The notes under the pieces: model-generated
The model's input: only the letters and a program-made list of their open reading frames with translations
Database searches by the model: none
Told to the model about the DNA's origin: nothing
Shown here: in pieces, positions 1-9,511 of the stretch
How positions within the stretch are numbered: position 1 is the first letter of the stretch
How the letters are laid out: every line of letters begins with the position of its first letter
Made by a program: the position numbers and the translations under genes
Assembly: GCA_951213105.1 (NCBI GenBank)
Contig: OX578142.1
Span: forward strand, 3,488,649-3,552,648
Source: Amaurobius ferox
Lineage: Eukaryota; Arthropoda; Arachnida; Araneae; Amaurobiidae
Direction: 5' to 3'
Length of the DNA: 64,000 bases

Positions 1-134
1 CTCGAGATATTTTATTTTTTTCGTATTTTCTCTACGCTACCTTTGAAAATAAGTCCAGTTACTAAATGAGAACGAAAATTGAATTAAAAGTGAATTAAAT
101 TTAACTAAAATAAAGAGAACATAAGTCTACAGCG
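1..134. other. AT-rich flank, no gene seen
   Basis: Short AT-rich stretch with stops in all frames and no recognisable element before the family A repeat begins. Confidence 0.4.
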
Positions 135-735
135 AAAGTCATGTGCTACCCACATCAGATTTTTGTTTCTATTTGGTAATTGGACATTTTTTCAAAGGCT
201 GCGTAACAAAAATACGAAAAAACTCAAATATTTCGAGGATGGTTAGTCCTAGAATAATGAAGTTGGGCGTATTTTTTTCTCGTTAAAAATTACGTATAAA
301 ACAAGCATGTAATTGATATATTTGCAGTCTTTTTAGATCTTAGCGAATTTTGCGGGCCATTTCGTAAAAAAAAGAAGGTTCTTCTTTTTCGAATCGTTTC
401 AAAATTTAATCAGCACCAGGGTTTTCCACAAGTGACTTATATTACCGAATTTTGTGAAATTTAGTGAATTAGATTTTTAGCTATAGTAGACACATAAGAT
501 TTTTGCGGGCCATTTCGCAAAAAAGGCGGGTTCTTTTATCCCGAATCGTACCAAAACCTAACAGCAACTGGATCACAAACAAGTGACTTACCGACCAAAT
601 TTTACGAAATTTGATCCGTTAGTTTTTGAGTTAGATTGAATACATACATTGCACAGACACACACACAGACGTCTTTTCGGCATGATTCCAATAATTCCTT
701 ATACATTACCATATATTGTGGGGAAAGTAAAAAGT
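135..735 (+). repeat. Dispersed repeat family A, copy 1
   Basis: Non-coding dispersed repeat. The same sequence recurs at about 56320-57480, 57500-58200 and 59537-60290. It carries the module GTCATGTGCTACCCACATC near its left end, an internal ~150-bp tandem unit seen twice here (around 347 and 500; key words TTTGCGGGCCATTTCG and AATCGTACCAAAA), and ends with GGGGAAAGTAAAAA. No coding capacity is visible. Family A shares its terminal module with family B, so both are probably non-autonomous mobile elements. The class is not determined. Confidence 0.7.
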
Positions 736-957
736 GTAACTAGGGGCACGCACGAAATAAGAGTTCCAGATTTGTGTGTGTGGGGGGGGGGGGAGTTTTA
801 GTACAATCTCGCACTCTTTTTATCTAAGTGCAATAGCTTAATTGTAATAAGAATTAATAAAAGTTAAATAATTTTTCCCAGAAATATTCAACATTGCAGC
901 ATTTACTTCATCACACTGGGAAATAAAGAAAAATGAAAAACTGCATAAATGCCAATT
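736..957. other. Unique-looking spacer with a G-run
   Basis: No gene is seen. It contains an uninterrupted run of G around 781-793 and AT-rich sequence on both sides. Confidence 0.4.
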
Positions 958-979
958 TTTATATTTTCCATACAGTATC

Positions 980-1665
980 CACACAGCATTTTTTTTCACA
1001 GTGACGTAAGATTTAGGTCACACTGTGACTTTGGGACGTCACAGTACGTCTTGGCAATTTCACAGTAACGTCACAGCGAGGTCATTTTGGTCATTTTCAT
1101 GGTCGTTTGTGACGTCGCATATTAACTTGTTTGTGACGTCACATTGTAATGTCGTTTGACCGTGATTTCGTAACTTTGCTGTTACGTCACGTTACATTTC
1201 TACAATGTGATATTAACGTCACAGCGAAGTTACTTTTTTCATTCTCAGGGTACGTTTGTGACGTCACACTGTAAATTTGGGTCGTCACGGGACGTCACAG
1301 TACGTCTTGGCAATTTCACAGTAACGTCACAGCGAGGTCATTTTGGTCATTTACATGGTCGTTTGTGACGTCGCATATTAACTTGTTTGTGACGTCACAT
1401 TGTAATGTCGTTTGACCGTGATTTCGTAACTTTGCTGTTACGTCACGTTACATTTCTGCAATGTGATATTCACGTCACAGCGAAGTTACTTTGGTTATCC
1501 TCAAGGTACGTTTGTGACGTCACACTATGAATTTGGGATATCACAGGACGTCACAGTATGTCTCGGCAATTTCACATTAACGTCACAGCAGTCATTTTCA
1601 TGGTCGTTTGTGACGTTGCATATTAACTTGTTTGTGACGTCACATTGTAATGTCTTTGGACCGTG
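980..1665 (+). repeat. 256-bp satellite rich in TGACGTCA, left of the Polinton
   Basis: Tandem satellite. The landmark ACAGTACGTC occurs at 1041 and 1297, and its variant ACAGTATGTC at 1553, giving a period of 256 bp twice. Each monomer contains several GTGACGTCAC or TGACGTCA palindromes (the CREB/ATF core). The array is interrupted at ACCGTG by the Polinton and resumes at 22660. An inverted stretch of the same satellite lies at 23761-24056. Non-coding; ORFs running through it are incidental. Confidence 0.85.
1660..1665 (+). repeat. Polinton target-site duplication, left copy (ACCGTG)
   Basis: Six bases, ACCGTG, immediately outside the terminal AG of the element and identical to 22660-22665. 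Polintons are known to make 6-bp target duplications. Confidence 0.93.
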
Positions 1666-2255
1666 AGTAGTATCTATACGAACGTACGAGCGCACATGTA
1701 CTTTATACACTAAAAACTATATTTTATAGCTTATTTTTATCTTTTTTATATGAAAAAAAAAGGTCTCGATCCATTTTAATATAAAAAACATGATTTTATA
1801 GCTAAATAAGGCCTTTTTTACATTTAGACCAAATTTTAGATAAATGCGTGAAAAAAGAGGACTTCCAAATGAATGGAAGTCCTCTAAGCTTTAAAATAAA
1901 TGGGGGGACCGTTGGTCCCCTCATAAAAGAAGAGATTTTTTTATCCACAAGGTGAATATTTTATTTTTCAAAGTTTTTTAGAAAATAAAAGTTTAGATAA
2001 ATGCGTGAAAAAAGAGAACTGAATGGAAGTCCTCTAAATAAACTTTAAAATAAAAGAGATCTCAAAATAGGATCTTCAGTCCATCATTACAAAGTGACTC
2101 AAAATATATTGGAACTTATTGATGACGAAACGTGTCCGTAATTTACGGGCGCGTTTTTTAGAGATATTTATGAACAGATAGATCATAAAATTATCATCTT
2201 AATAGTATTAAATTTTCTATTCCTGAGTGATTAAGCTTTCTCTAATATGTATTTA
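1666..2255 (+). repeat. Polinton left terminal inverted repeat
   Basis: About 590 bp that are nearly identical to the reverse complement of 22070-22659, differing by small indels and substitutions. Homology continues at a lower level into the terminal genes, to about 2540 and 21780. It contains strong stem-loops: 1857-1884 (GAGGACTTCC arms), 1904-1920 (GGGGACC arms) and 2128-2156 (around CCGTAATTTACGG). There is also an internal repeat in which AGATAAATGCGTGAAAAAAG occurs twice, about 155 bp apart. Confidence 0.93.
2128..2156. other. Stem-loop inside the TIR just past the terminal gene
   Basis: The arms AAACGTGTCCGTAA and TTACGGGCGCGTTT flank one base. As RNA the two mismatches become G-U wobbles, giving a 14-bp stem. 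It lies about 75 bp beyond the stop of the terminal gene and is present in the right TIR too. A role in transcript 3' ends or in terminal replication is possible but inferred. Confidence 0.5.
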
Positions 2256-2533
2256 TTATCACCTAAATATAAAAATATATATCTTCCTTTATTGATTTTA
2301 TTTATCGATCTATTAGAAAGTTGTCCATGTTTATTCGCAAGGTAATACTCTTTTTCTTCAGCTTCTACATTTAACTTTACGATTGCTGTACCTGCAATCA
2401 TATTTTTAATTGCAATTTTACGATTGCTGTACCTGCAATCATATTTCAATGATATCAGATCATATTTTCCAGGATATAAATCATCTAATACATATGTTTG
2501 ACGATAACCACTCAGATTATTGAACTCTTCCAT
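2231..2533 (-). CDS. Polinton terminal gene, left copy (unknown function)
   Basis: A 100-residue protein of unrecognised family, starting MEEFNNLSGYRQTYVLDDLY. It is homologous to the 94-residue product at 21801-22085 in the other terminal repeat: both share MEEFN-L-GY near the start, DLYPGKY around residues 18-24, a YYLANKHG motif, a GxYIF motif and a terminal LEKA. The gene is read outward toward the transposon end. The start is preceded by TTTACTAATAA directly abutting the ATG, the same upstream module as the right-end copies. The left copy carries a short internal duplication of the segment encoding CRYSNRKIAIK-like sequence (ACGATTGCTGTACCTGCAAT repeats at 2381 and 2419). No catalytic motif is seen. 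Confidence 0.7.
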   Translation of the reverse strand: MEEFNNLSGYRQTYVLDDLYPGKYDLISLKYDCRYSNRKIAIKNMIAGTAIVKLNVEAEEKEYYLANKHGQLSNRSINKINKGRYIFLYLGDNKYILEKA

Positions 2534-2553
2534 TTATTAGTAAACATTTTTTT

Positions 2554-4124
2554 TTATAAATCCATCCATTCTTCATAATCTGTAAAACCTCTTTCTTCCA
2601 TCTCTTTTTTAAGTTTTTCTCTGTATTCTTCATCAGACTTTGACTCTCTAAATATTTTTTCTGCTATAATATTTTTTTGTTCATTTTCAAAAATCGTAAT
2701 AGAAACATCAGGATCAAATCCACTTAGTACATTAATTATTCTAGTTACTTTCCCAACGAAACATTTATCATCAGCCTCTTTTAGTTCATCTTTTAACACT
2801 TTTATAATTTCATTTTTATTCACATTTTTTAAAATTCTATTAAACACAACAACTAATATCTCTCTAAATTTAATATTATGGAATTCCTCCTCCAATAAGT
2901 TAATTTTTATATCTAATTCTTTAAAGCATTCATCTAAATCATATGTAATTTCTGTATGTAATAATTTTATGATACTCTCTCTCAAAGATTTTTGAATATA
3001 AGTATTATGCACATTTTGAGAGTCATTATATATATTATTATAACGTCTTCTTAAAAAAGGGGGTAAATTTATTTTATCTTCATCATAGCATACTTCATAT
3101 ATTCCAGGCAAAAATATTAATTCATTTAGAGATGTAATATCATTTTCTCTACAATTTAATGTTTCTAAATTCGTTAAATTTTCTATTCCTTCAAGAGATG
3201 TTAATTCATTTCCCTCACAATATAGATTTTTTAAATTAGTTAAATTTTTTATTCCTTCAAGAGATGTTATTTTATTTTCCGCACAATTTAATGTTTCTAA
3301 ATTCGTTAAATTTTCTATTCCTTCAAGAGATGTTAATTTATTTTCCACACAATATAATTCTTTTAAATTAGTTAAATTTTTTATTCCATTAAGAGATGTT
3401 AATTTATTTTCATTACAATCTAATGATTCTAAATTTTCTATTCCTTCAAGAGATGTTAATTTATTTTCCGCACAATATAATATTTTTAAATTAGTTAAAT
3501 TTTCTATTCCTTCAAGAGATGTTAATTTATTTTTCGCACAATATAATTCTTTTAAATTAGTTAAATTTTCTATTCCTTCAAGAGATGTTAATTTATTTCC
3601 TGTACAATATATTTTTTTTGAATTAGTTAAATTTTCTATTCCTTCAAGAGATGTTAATTTATTTTCACCACAATCTAATGTTTCTATATTTATTAATTTT
3701 TCTATTCCTTCAAGAGATGTTATTTATTTCCATCACAATTTAATACTTTTAAATTCGTTAAATATTCTATTCCTTCAAGAGATGTTAATTTATTTTTCGC
3801 ACAATATAATTCTTTTAAATTAGTTAAATTTTCTATTCCTTCAAGAGATGTTAATTTATTTCCTGTACAATATATTTTTTTTAAATTAGTTAAATTTTCT
3901 ATTCCATCAAGAGATGTTAATATATTTTCACCACAATCTAATGTTTCTACATTTATTAATTTTTCTATTCCTTCAAGAGATGTTATTTTATTTCCATCAC
4001 AATTTAATACTTTTAAATTCGTTAAATATTCTATTCCATCAAGTGAAGTATAATTTAATAAAAAAATAGATTTCACTTCAGTAGGATTCTCTATATTTAA
4101 GAAAGATATAAATTTTTTTCCATA
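2554..4124 (-). pseudogene. Leucine-rich-repeat protein, frameshifted
   Basis: SDS22-like LRR protein. At least fourteen 22-residue units of the pattern LTSLEGIENLTNLKxLYCxENK are encoded by 66-bp DNA repeats between about 3130 and 4080 (one unit is 57 bp). They are followed by a ~190-residue non-repeat C-terminal domain containing CFVGKVTRIINVLSGF. I recall similar C-terminal domains in LRR proteins of giant viruses. One base is missing near 3722 (spacing 65 instead of 66), which makes a TAA and splits the frame into 4076-3720 and the 3'-proximal part, open from about 3719 to 2554. The likely ATG at 4124 is out of frame through an A7 run at about 4112-4118. A block of four units (3571-3768) is duplicated at 3834-4032. 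Probable cargo for protein-protein interaction; not a core Polinton gene. Confidence 0.8.
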
Positions 4125-4174
4125 CCATTATTATATATAACATACATTTATTTAGAAACATTTTTATTAAATAT

Positions 4175-4824
4175 TTATTTTTCATCTTTGTTAGTTAATT
4201 GTCTCAAAAGATAAACACACTCTCTCAAGATTGATTTAGCTTCATATATCTCGCTAATTATTTTCTCTCGGTAAGGTTCTATTTCATGATGACCAAATTT
4301 TTATTTAATTCACTCATCTGTATAGCTTGTACTTTTTTCCAATAAACATTAAAAAAGTGATCAGGTAATAGATCAAATTTATATTTAATCAAATAACAAA
4401 AATCTAATTTATGCATAAATTCTTCTATAAAATTTTCACTAAATGTTTGATATCTAGTTATATACAGCCAATTTAAATCATCTTTTAATTCTCTCATGGT
4501 ATCTTCTGTAAGATTTTGAAATATTGATACTTTATATAAATCTAAATTATCAGAAAATTTTACGATAAATTCGTTACTTAAAGTTTGATATTGAGATATG
4601 TTTACCCAATCTACTTTATCTTTAAATTTTTCTATAAAATCTTCTGATAATTTTTGATATCTAGAAATTTTAGGCCAATCATCAAGTTGAGCAAATTCTT
4701 CAATAAAAGATTCAGACAGTGTTGAATATTGTAAAACTAAATCCCAATTTACATGATCTTTAAGATTTCTAATTACATCTTCAGATAAATTATTTCTGGA
4801 AAATTCATTCCAATCAATATCCAT
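4175..4824 (-). pseudogene. W/LSEDFI-repeat protein, 3' frameshift
   Basis: The open frame 4824-4279 gives 181 residues built of ~25-residue repeats with the pattern W-x-x-I-S-x-YQ-x-LSEDFIEKFKDKVD; about six units are visible. Repeats of this type are known from giant-virus and some phage genomes, with unknown function, and they look like solenoid binding modules. A TAG ends this frame at 4279-4281, but another frame is open just before it and runs to a stop at 4175, reading EIEPYREKIISEIYEAK. This suggests a single-base slip in the A-rich stretch near 4300 and a lost ~36-residue tail. The start ATG at 4824 has TCTAATAA immediately before it and follows the fibre gene by 3 bp. The function is not known. 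Confidence 0.65.
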
Positions 4825-4827
4825 TTA

Positions 4828-5694
4828 TTAGAAAGAAATTTTTTCAATATGCATATAAGGTTTTAAAGCGTTACCATCACATTTTATCTTTAATGTGATG
4901 ATATCATCACGTTTACCGTAAACAAAACAGGTTACTACATCTCTATTAACATTTAAAATTTCCTTACCATTGACTTCTAGTGATATCAGTGGACTTTTAT
5001 CATATATATATTTACTTTCTACTGTATCATATATATCTATATATAAGGAAATTTTCATATACATATCGGTAGATAATCGCATCTCTTGATCCAGTAATTT
5101 TGAGCTCATCATGTTGAAATTTACTTTTTTATAATCCCCATCTGTATGAAAATCATTTAGTATAGTAACCCAGATATCTCTATTGTCTAAATATATTTTA
5201 TTGACAGCATCGTTATCATTTTCAGGTTCAGAAACATTCGTAATTATTTTATTTTTTACATCAAATTTATCATTCTGTAATATTAACGAATTTTTTTCAA
5301 AATATCTTTTATTCACAACATTTTTTTCATCTTTAGGATCTGCTACATTTCCTATTCTTTTTCCTTTTGCATCGTAAGGTTTTCCTTCTAAAGAATGTAA
5401 AGTTATATCATTTAATTCTTTTATTCTCTTGCCTGTTTCTTCAGTAAAGGATAAAAAACTCTCATCATATTTAGTTTCTATATGATCTCTCAATTCATGA
5501 TGATTATTCTCTATTTTATTCAAAATAAAACTTTTAGTGGTTAAATCTAAATCATCTATAGGATTTTCACAATTTTTTAAAATTCTATTTTCCATATCAT
5601 AATTTCCATCAGTCATTAATTTAAAACCTATACCTGGAGGTCCAATAGGTCCTTCTTTCATTTTATCATCATAAGGTGGATAATAAGCACTCAT
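4828..5694 (-). CDS. Fibre/spike-like protein with collagen-like stub
   Basis: A 288-residue protein. Residues ~14-24 form a short collagen-like segment (EGPIGPPGIGF). It is followed by shaft-like repeats in which an IxNVxxPxxxxxxVNKxY pattern appears twice (RIGNVADPKDEKNVVNKRY and IITNVSEPENDNDAVNKIY). A beta-rich C-terminal domain of ~120 residues ends HIEKISF. This layout matches trimeric tail or fibre proteins of phages and large DNA viruses, so a virion surface fibre is the best inference. It sits directly downstream of the major capsid gene (11-bp gap) in the virion block. The ATG is preceded by CTATAATAA. The gene appears intact. Confidence 0.6.
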   Translation of the reverse strand: MSAYYPPYDDKMKEGPIGPPGIGFKLMTDGNYDMENRILKNCENPIDDLDLTTKSFILNKIENNHHELRDHIETKYDESFLSFTEETGKRIKELNDITLHSLEGKPYDAKGKRIGNVADPKDEKNVVNKRYFEKNSLILQNDKFDVKNKIITNVSEPENDNDAVNKIYLDNRDIWVTILNDFHTDGDYKKVNFNMMSSKLLDQEMRLSTDMYMKISLYIDIYDTVESKYIYDKSPLISLEVNGKEILNVNRDVVTCFVYGKRDDIITLKIKCDGNALKPYMHIEKISF

Positions 5695-5705
5695 TTATTA
5701 TAGCA

Positions 5706-7176
5706 TTATGTTTTTAAACTCTTAACCATTGTTATAGTTTTATTTTTCAAATTCATAAAACATCTCTTTCTTTCTTTAAAAATAAAATAAAACTTATATT
5801 CCTTTTGACTATTCGTTACCCAATTAAATTCAATATCTAAATTATTTAAATCGGTATAGTTTTCATGATTTGATAAGTCAAAATGAAAAATAGGATACAG
5901 ATCACCAAAATTCTTCTTATTTATCAAACATCCTGTTTCTGTATTAATATCGTTTAATCCTGCATGTAAAAGAGCTTCATACACTCTATTATAATCTTTA
6001 TTGGTAAAATTTGTTTTGTAACGCATAAGAGGAACTTGTTTATTATTAATCATCAACCAGCATTCAGTCATATCTATATTATCAAATATCATATTATTTT
6101 TTTTCATAATTACCATCTCTTTCAACATACTGAGGAATAACATAAACACCTAAAACTTCATCTGACGCTGTAGTTGCTGTCACAGATCCACTATCGCTTC
6201 TATAGGGGCCTACCATCTTAAATCTATATCGATCCCAATTTACCTCTATATCTTTATCAGATAGATATGATTCCATAAACAAGCTTTCTGCAGAATTTTT
6301 TAATTCTATATAAGGTAAATGCAAGGTTAAACCTTCAACTACTACCTTATAATTCTCGTTTCTTATATTAGTATATATCATATTCTTATTTTCATTTCTT
6401 TGAATTTCTATTTTCACTTCAAAACCTGAAATAACCTTTTCATATTCTCTAAAGAAATCGATTATATCTTTTAAAGGTGTCCATATTTTAAAGACATCTT
6501 TCGTTATTTCCCATCTCTTTGCGAATCCTTCATTATAATCTTTATTCATTTTCAAATTATTAAAAAATTCAGTTATTTTAGTAGTATCTTCTAAAGTACC
6601 ATCATATTTGAACTCTTTACGGTCAGCTGAATCAGATGTATCTAGATAAAAAAATTCATTTTGAGCTTGTGATGTTGCATAATCAGGAGTATAATGAATT
6701 AATCATAAAACATGATTCATGATTGAAAAATTTGACTGTGTATTTGATTCAATTTTGGTATCTCCTATATGTACTTTTAAAGTTTTGATAAAACCTCCGC
6801 CATTTACCAGACTCACATTTTCGTTTCCAACGGATGATTTATCATTTTTTGTAATTTTTAATTTTAGTTCAAGATATCCTCTAGAATATAAAATTTTTGC
6901 TTTAGTATCATTAATATGAAAAACATAGGTAGCATTCTCATCTGAACTATGTTCTTTTGGATGAATTTCTCTTAATTCATAACTTTTAATGTGATCATTA
7001 TAATAATAACGAGTATCACTTAAATCATAAATCATATATTTAGGAAGAATTTTTAAACCACCTCCTTTCTTTTTCATAGAAAATATTTCATTTAATTTAT
7101 TCATTACATTAGGTAACAAAACCTTTAAAAATCCTTGTATTTTTTTGCTTTTTCTATATAATCTATGTTTATTCAT
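5706..7176 (-). pseudogene. PY: Polinton major capsid protein (PY), broken by a stop and a frameshift
   Basis: Double jelly-roll major capsid protein, the shell subunit shared with adenoviruses and NCLDVs. The N-terminal part (7176-6703) contains a beta-strand run ending LVNGGGFIKTLKVHIGD. It stops at a TGA at 6703-6705, and the same frame then stays open to 6094. At 6094-6107 an A8 run shifts the frame: the last part (5706-6107) carries a typical C-terminal jelly-roll segment, including LYPIFHFDLSNHE and LDIEFNW. Total length is about 490 codons, in the usual range for the family. The gene lies immediately downstream of the penton gene, and its ATG has TAAATAA before it. The family is assigned from sequence pattern and position. 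Confidence 0.8.
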
Positions 7177-7180
7177 TTAT

Positions 7181-7873
7181 TTAAGAAGAAATAAAATTAA
7201 ATTCTTCAGCTCCTTTATTTAAATCTATTAATTCACCTTTTTGATTAGTAATCCTCATTTTTATTCTTTCAACAGGATCCACTTTAACAGGAAAATATAT
7301 CCAATTATTAAATTCTTTTGAAATTATACTACCTGAAGGGTTTTTATTAGTGAAAGAATATATAACTTCTGAATTATATTGATTTATTAAAGATCCTTTT
7401 ACAACATCACAGTGAATATAAATATTATCATTTCCATTGGATATATCAGAAATATGTTCACCTTCAACCTCTGTTTCTTCATCATAACTTCCATATGTGG
7501 GTTTTAAAAAGCCTATAATTTTATGAAAGTTACTTTTTGTAAAATCCATTACCCAACCATTTTTCAGTTTAATAGATATTCTTTGTCTTGCTTCAATAAT
7601 ACCAAATTTGACAGGTGGATCCTCACCGAATATTTTCATCATATACTCATTTAATCCTCTTATAGTATAATTACCATTTGAGATAACAATTGTTATATCT
7701 GTGTATAATGTATACAATCTAAATATGTTATTTCCATAATTCTTACTTATATTAAACCAGGAAACTTCCATAGAGAATGAGTGTAAAGCTAATTTTTTTA
7801 TTTTAAGAGGTGTAATAAAATTTACAGTAAATTCCTCTGATCTCCCATGACCATCAGATTTTAATATTATCAT
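7181..7873 (-). CDS. PX: Polinton minor capsid / penton protein (PX)
   Basis: A 230-residue single jelly-roll protein that forms the five-fold vertices of the predicted Polinton virion. Family hallmarks are the N-terminal MIILKSDGHGRSEEFTVNF region with a predicted strand pattern, and the C-terminal stretch VERIKMRITNQKGELIDLN, a pattern I associate with Polinton pentons. The preceding IYFPVKVDP is also typical. The gene sits between the protease and the major capsid gene, the conserved order in Polintons, and overlaps the protease stop by 4 bp. The ATG follows TGTATAA. It is intact. Confidence 0.85.
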   Translation of the reverse strand: MIILKSDGHGRSEEFTVNFITPLKIKKLALHSFSMEVSWFNISKNYGNNIFRLYTLYTDITIVISNGNYTIRGLNEYMMKIFGEDPPVKFGIIEARQRISIKLKNGWVMDFTKSNFHKIIGFLKPTYGSYDEETEVEGEHISDISNGNDNIYIHCDVVKGSLINQYNSEVIYSFTNKNPSGSIISKEFNNWIYFPVKVDPVERIKMRITNQKGELIDLNKGAEEFNFISS

Positions 7874-8322
7874 TTATACATAACAAAATTTTCATTACAA
7901 TCACTAGGTTTTTGTGTAGGAAATGATTTGAGAACATTTTTAGGTGATATACCTTTATTCCTTTCTCTTATATATTTCATACAAAATATACCACATTTCA
8001 CAGATGAAGGTTTCTGTAAAAAACTATCATTATAACCTATTTTTTTATTGGATGTAACAAGAAATGATTTAATATTTTTAGGAATATAGTCCTTCTTCAT
8101 ATTGCCATATTCACCAAACGGATCAAAATATTCCACATATTTATATTTAGGATCATTATAATAACAAACCCAATGAGTTCCGGGGCCTGTTGATACATCT
8201 AAATTAATGATTCCATTTTCAAATTTTCCTATTGTTTTAGGTAATAAATCGGAGGTAAATACACTTCTAAATCCTTTTTCATTTTTCATATTTTCTTTAA
8301 TCATTTCGTCACTAATTCCCAT
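7870..8322 (-). CDS. PRO: Adenain-like cysteine protease (PRO)
   Basis: A 150-residue maturation protease of the adenovirus/Ulp1 (C5/C48) clan, expected to cleave capsid precursors. Catalytic positions are visible: His50 in GTHWVCYY, Asp67 in EYFDPFGEYG, Gln103 in SFLQKPSS and the nucleophile Cys110 in VKCGIFCMKY. Length fits the Polinton family. It overlaps the upstream pVI-like gene by 22 bp in another frame. All catalytic residues are present, so the reading frame is intact although the element as a whole is dead. Possible substrate sites lie in its neighbours (M-K-G-S-G in the 8301-8690 product; two IxGG sites in the 11692-12219 product). Confidence 0.93.
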   Translation of the reverse strand: MGISDEMIKENMKNEKGFRSVFTSDLLPKTIGKFENGIINLDVSTGPGTHWVCYYNDPKYKYVEYFDPFGEYGNMKKDYIPKNIKSFLVTSNKKIGYNDSFLQKPSSVKCGIFCMKYIRERNKGISPKNVLKSFPTQKPSDCNENFVMYK

Positions 8323-8690
8323 GGTTGATATATTCCTTTTCCAAGTTTTTTTTTTTCCCCAGATCCTTTCATCTTTTTTTGTATAGCTGAACTAGCTAAT
8401 CCAGATAAAGTACCTGATGCTAATGCTGTACCTGAAAGTTTAGCAGCAGCTATTGCAGAGGGTATAAGTCCTGCCAGAAATGGTAAAAATCCTCCATTTT
8501 TATCTAATTGAGTTTTACTAATTGTAATTCTTTTTCCATCATTAATACGATTAATTTGAGTTTTAGTTAAATACATCTCATGATTAGGAGTTTTAGATTT
8601 ATTTATTTGTAATGTTACTTCTTTATTTCTAAAAGCTGATTTAAGTTTATTTTTCTGACCTTCACTTAAATAAATTTTATATTTTATCAT
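8301..8690 (-). CDS. pVI/pX-like membrane-active virion protein (predicted)
   Basis: A 129-residue basic protein. It has a Lys-rich N-terminal half with two YLSEGQKNKL/YLTKTQINRI-type repeats. An amphipathic to hydrophobic Ala/Gly segment follows (residues ~66-105: GGFLPFLAGLIPSAIAAAKL and on), then a Lys-rich tail. Small proteins with this layout next to the protease in Polintons and adintoviruses have been compared with adenovirus pVI/pX. Residues 107-111, MKGSG, fit the adenain type-2 cleavage consensus (M/I/L)XGX-G. The role in membrane penetration or core binding is inferred from layout. The ATG follows TGTTAATAA. Confidence 0.6.
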   Translation of the reverse strand: MIKYKIYLSEGQKNKLKSAFRNKEVTLQINKSKTPNHEMYLTKTQINRINDGKRITISKTQLDKNGGFLPFLAGLIPSAIAAAKLSGTALASGTLSGLASSAIQKKMKGSGEKKKLGKGIYQPWELVTK

Positions 8691-8693
8691 TTA

Positions 8694-9455
8694 TTAACAG
8701 AGAAATTGTTTATGATATCGTTGTACATCATTATAAGTCATTTCTTTATTTTTTAATAACATATCTAACAATAAAACTACTAGATTATACAATTTCCTTG
8801 ATTTACTTCCGTTACATATTTTATCTGTTAAATTTGATAATACATTCAATCCTTTACCCACCTTCATTTCTTTACTACTTCGAATCATATTTAATCTATG
8901 CATATAATTTTGCAACATATTTTCTTTATTTTTAATTTCTTTTATTTCATTCTTTTTCTGGTTTAATTACTCCTCTGAAAAATTTTTAGCCCTAGAAATT
9001 GTACTTTTTAAGTTACCTCTTTTCTTTGATAATCCTTCTTTTAACTGTTTAGCTCTTCCATACATCTCTCCTAATTTTTCTTGATCATTTAAAAATACTG
9101 ACGGTCTGTATAATTTTTCCTCTTTTAAATATTTTAAATTTAAATTTTGATCGATATCATAAGTATAAGATACTAATTCTTTCACAGCTTCAATAGGCTC
9201 TTCTATAGATGGAAATGAAATATTTTCTACAATATTTTGAATACTTTTTACAACTTCTTTATTTGATTTTTCATATTTTTCAATTTCTTGAGTGACTGGT
9301 TTATGAAATTCCTCTAAGGTCTTTTGAATACCTATTTTTTCTTTTAGTTGATCTTCACTATTCTTTCTTATTTCTTTTTCTATTTTTACTAATTTAATTG
9401 AATCTTTTATTTGCTTTATAAACTTGTGTTTCCGTTCTTTTTCTAATTCATTCAT
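8694..9455 (-). pseudogene. Coiled-coil Polinton protein (PW-like) with in-frame stop
   Basis: Reading from the ATG at 9455, 162 residues of strongly charged, heptad-rich sequence (KIEKEIRKNSEDQLKEKIGI and similar) end at a TAA at 8967-8969. The same frame then continues without another stop to 8694, including the 74-residue piece that starts at 8918. A single nonsense change is therefore the simplest explanation, giving an original of about 253 residues. It is the first gene of the minus-strand block, divergent from the ATPase across 56 bp. Position and coiled-coil content suggest the PW gene of Polintons, whose function is unknown. Naming is tentative. Confidence 0.6.
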
Positions 9456-9511
9456 TTATATAATATTAATTTTTTTACTGCAGCAAATTTTATTTTTACT
9501 GCTAGTAAATT
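9456..9511. promoter_or_regulatory. Divergent intergenic region between the two gene blocks
   Basis: Only 56 bp separate the start of the minus-strand coiled-coil gene (context TATATAAATG) from the start of the plus-strand ATPase gene (context GTAAATTATG). It is over 75% A+T and holds CAGTAAAAA/TTTTTACTG inverted sequence at about 9472-9500. It must contain the promoters of both blocks if these genes are transcribed from their own starts. Confidence 0.5.

Noticed and set aside
1463..1710. Overlapping 60-codon open frames on both strands in the satellite
   Set aside because: They run through tandem TGACGTCA repeats, and the other monomers are not open.
6094..6107. Programmed frameshift at the A8 run of the capsid gene
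   Set aside because: A -1 shift meets a stop almost at once and only a +1 shift continues. With a nonsense codon also in the gene, simple decay or an indel error is more likely.
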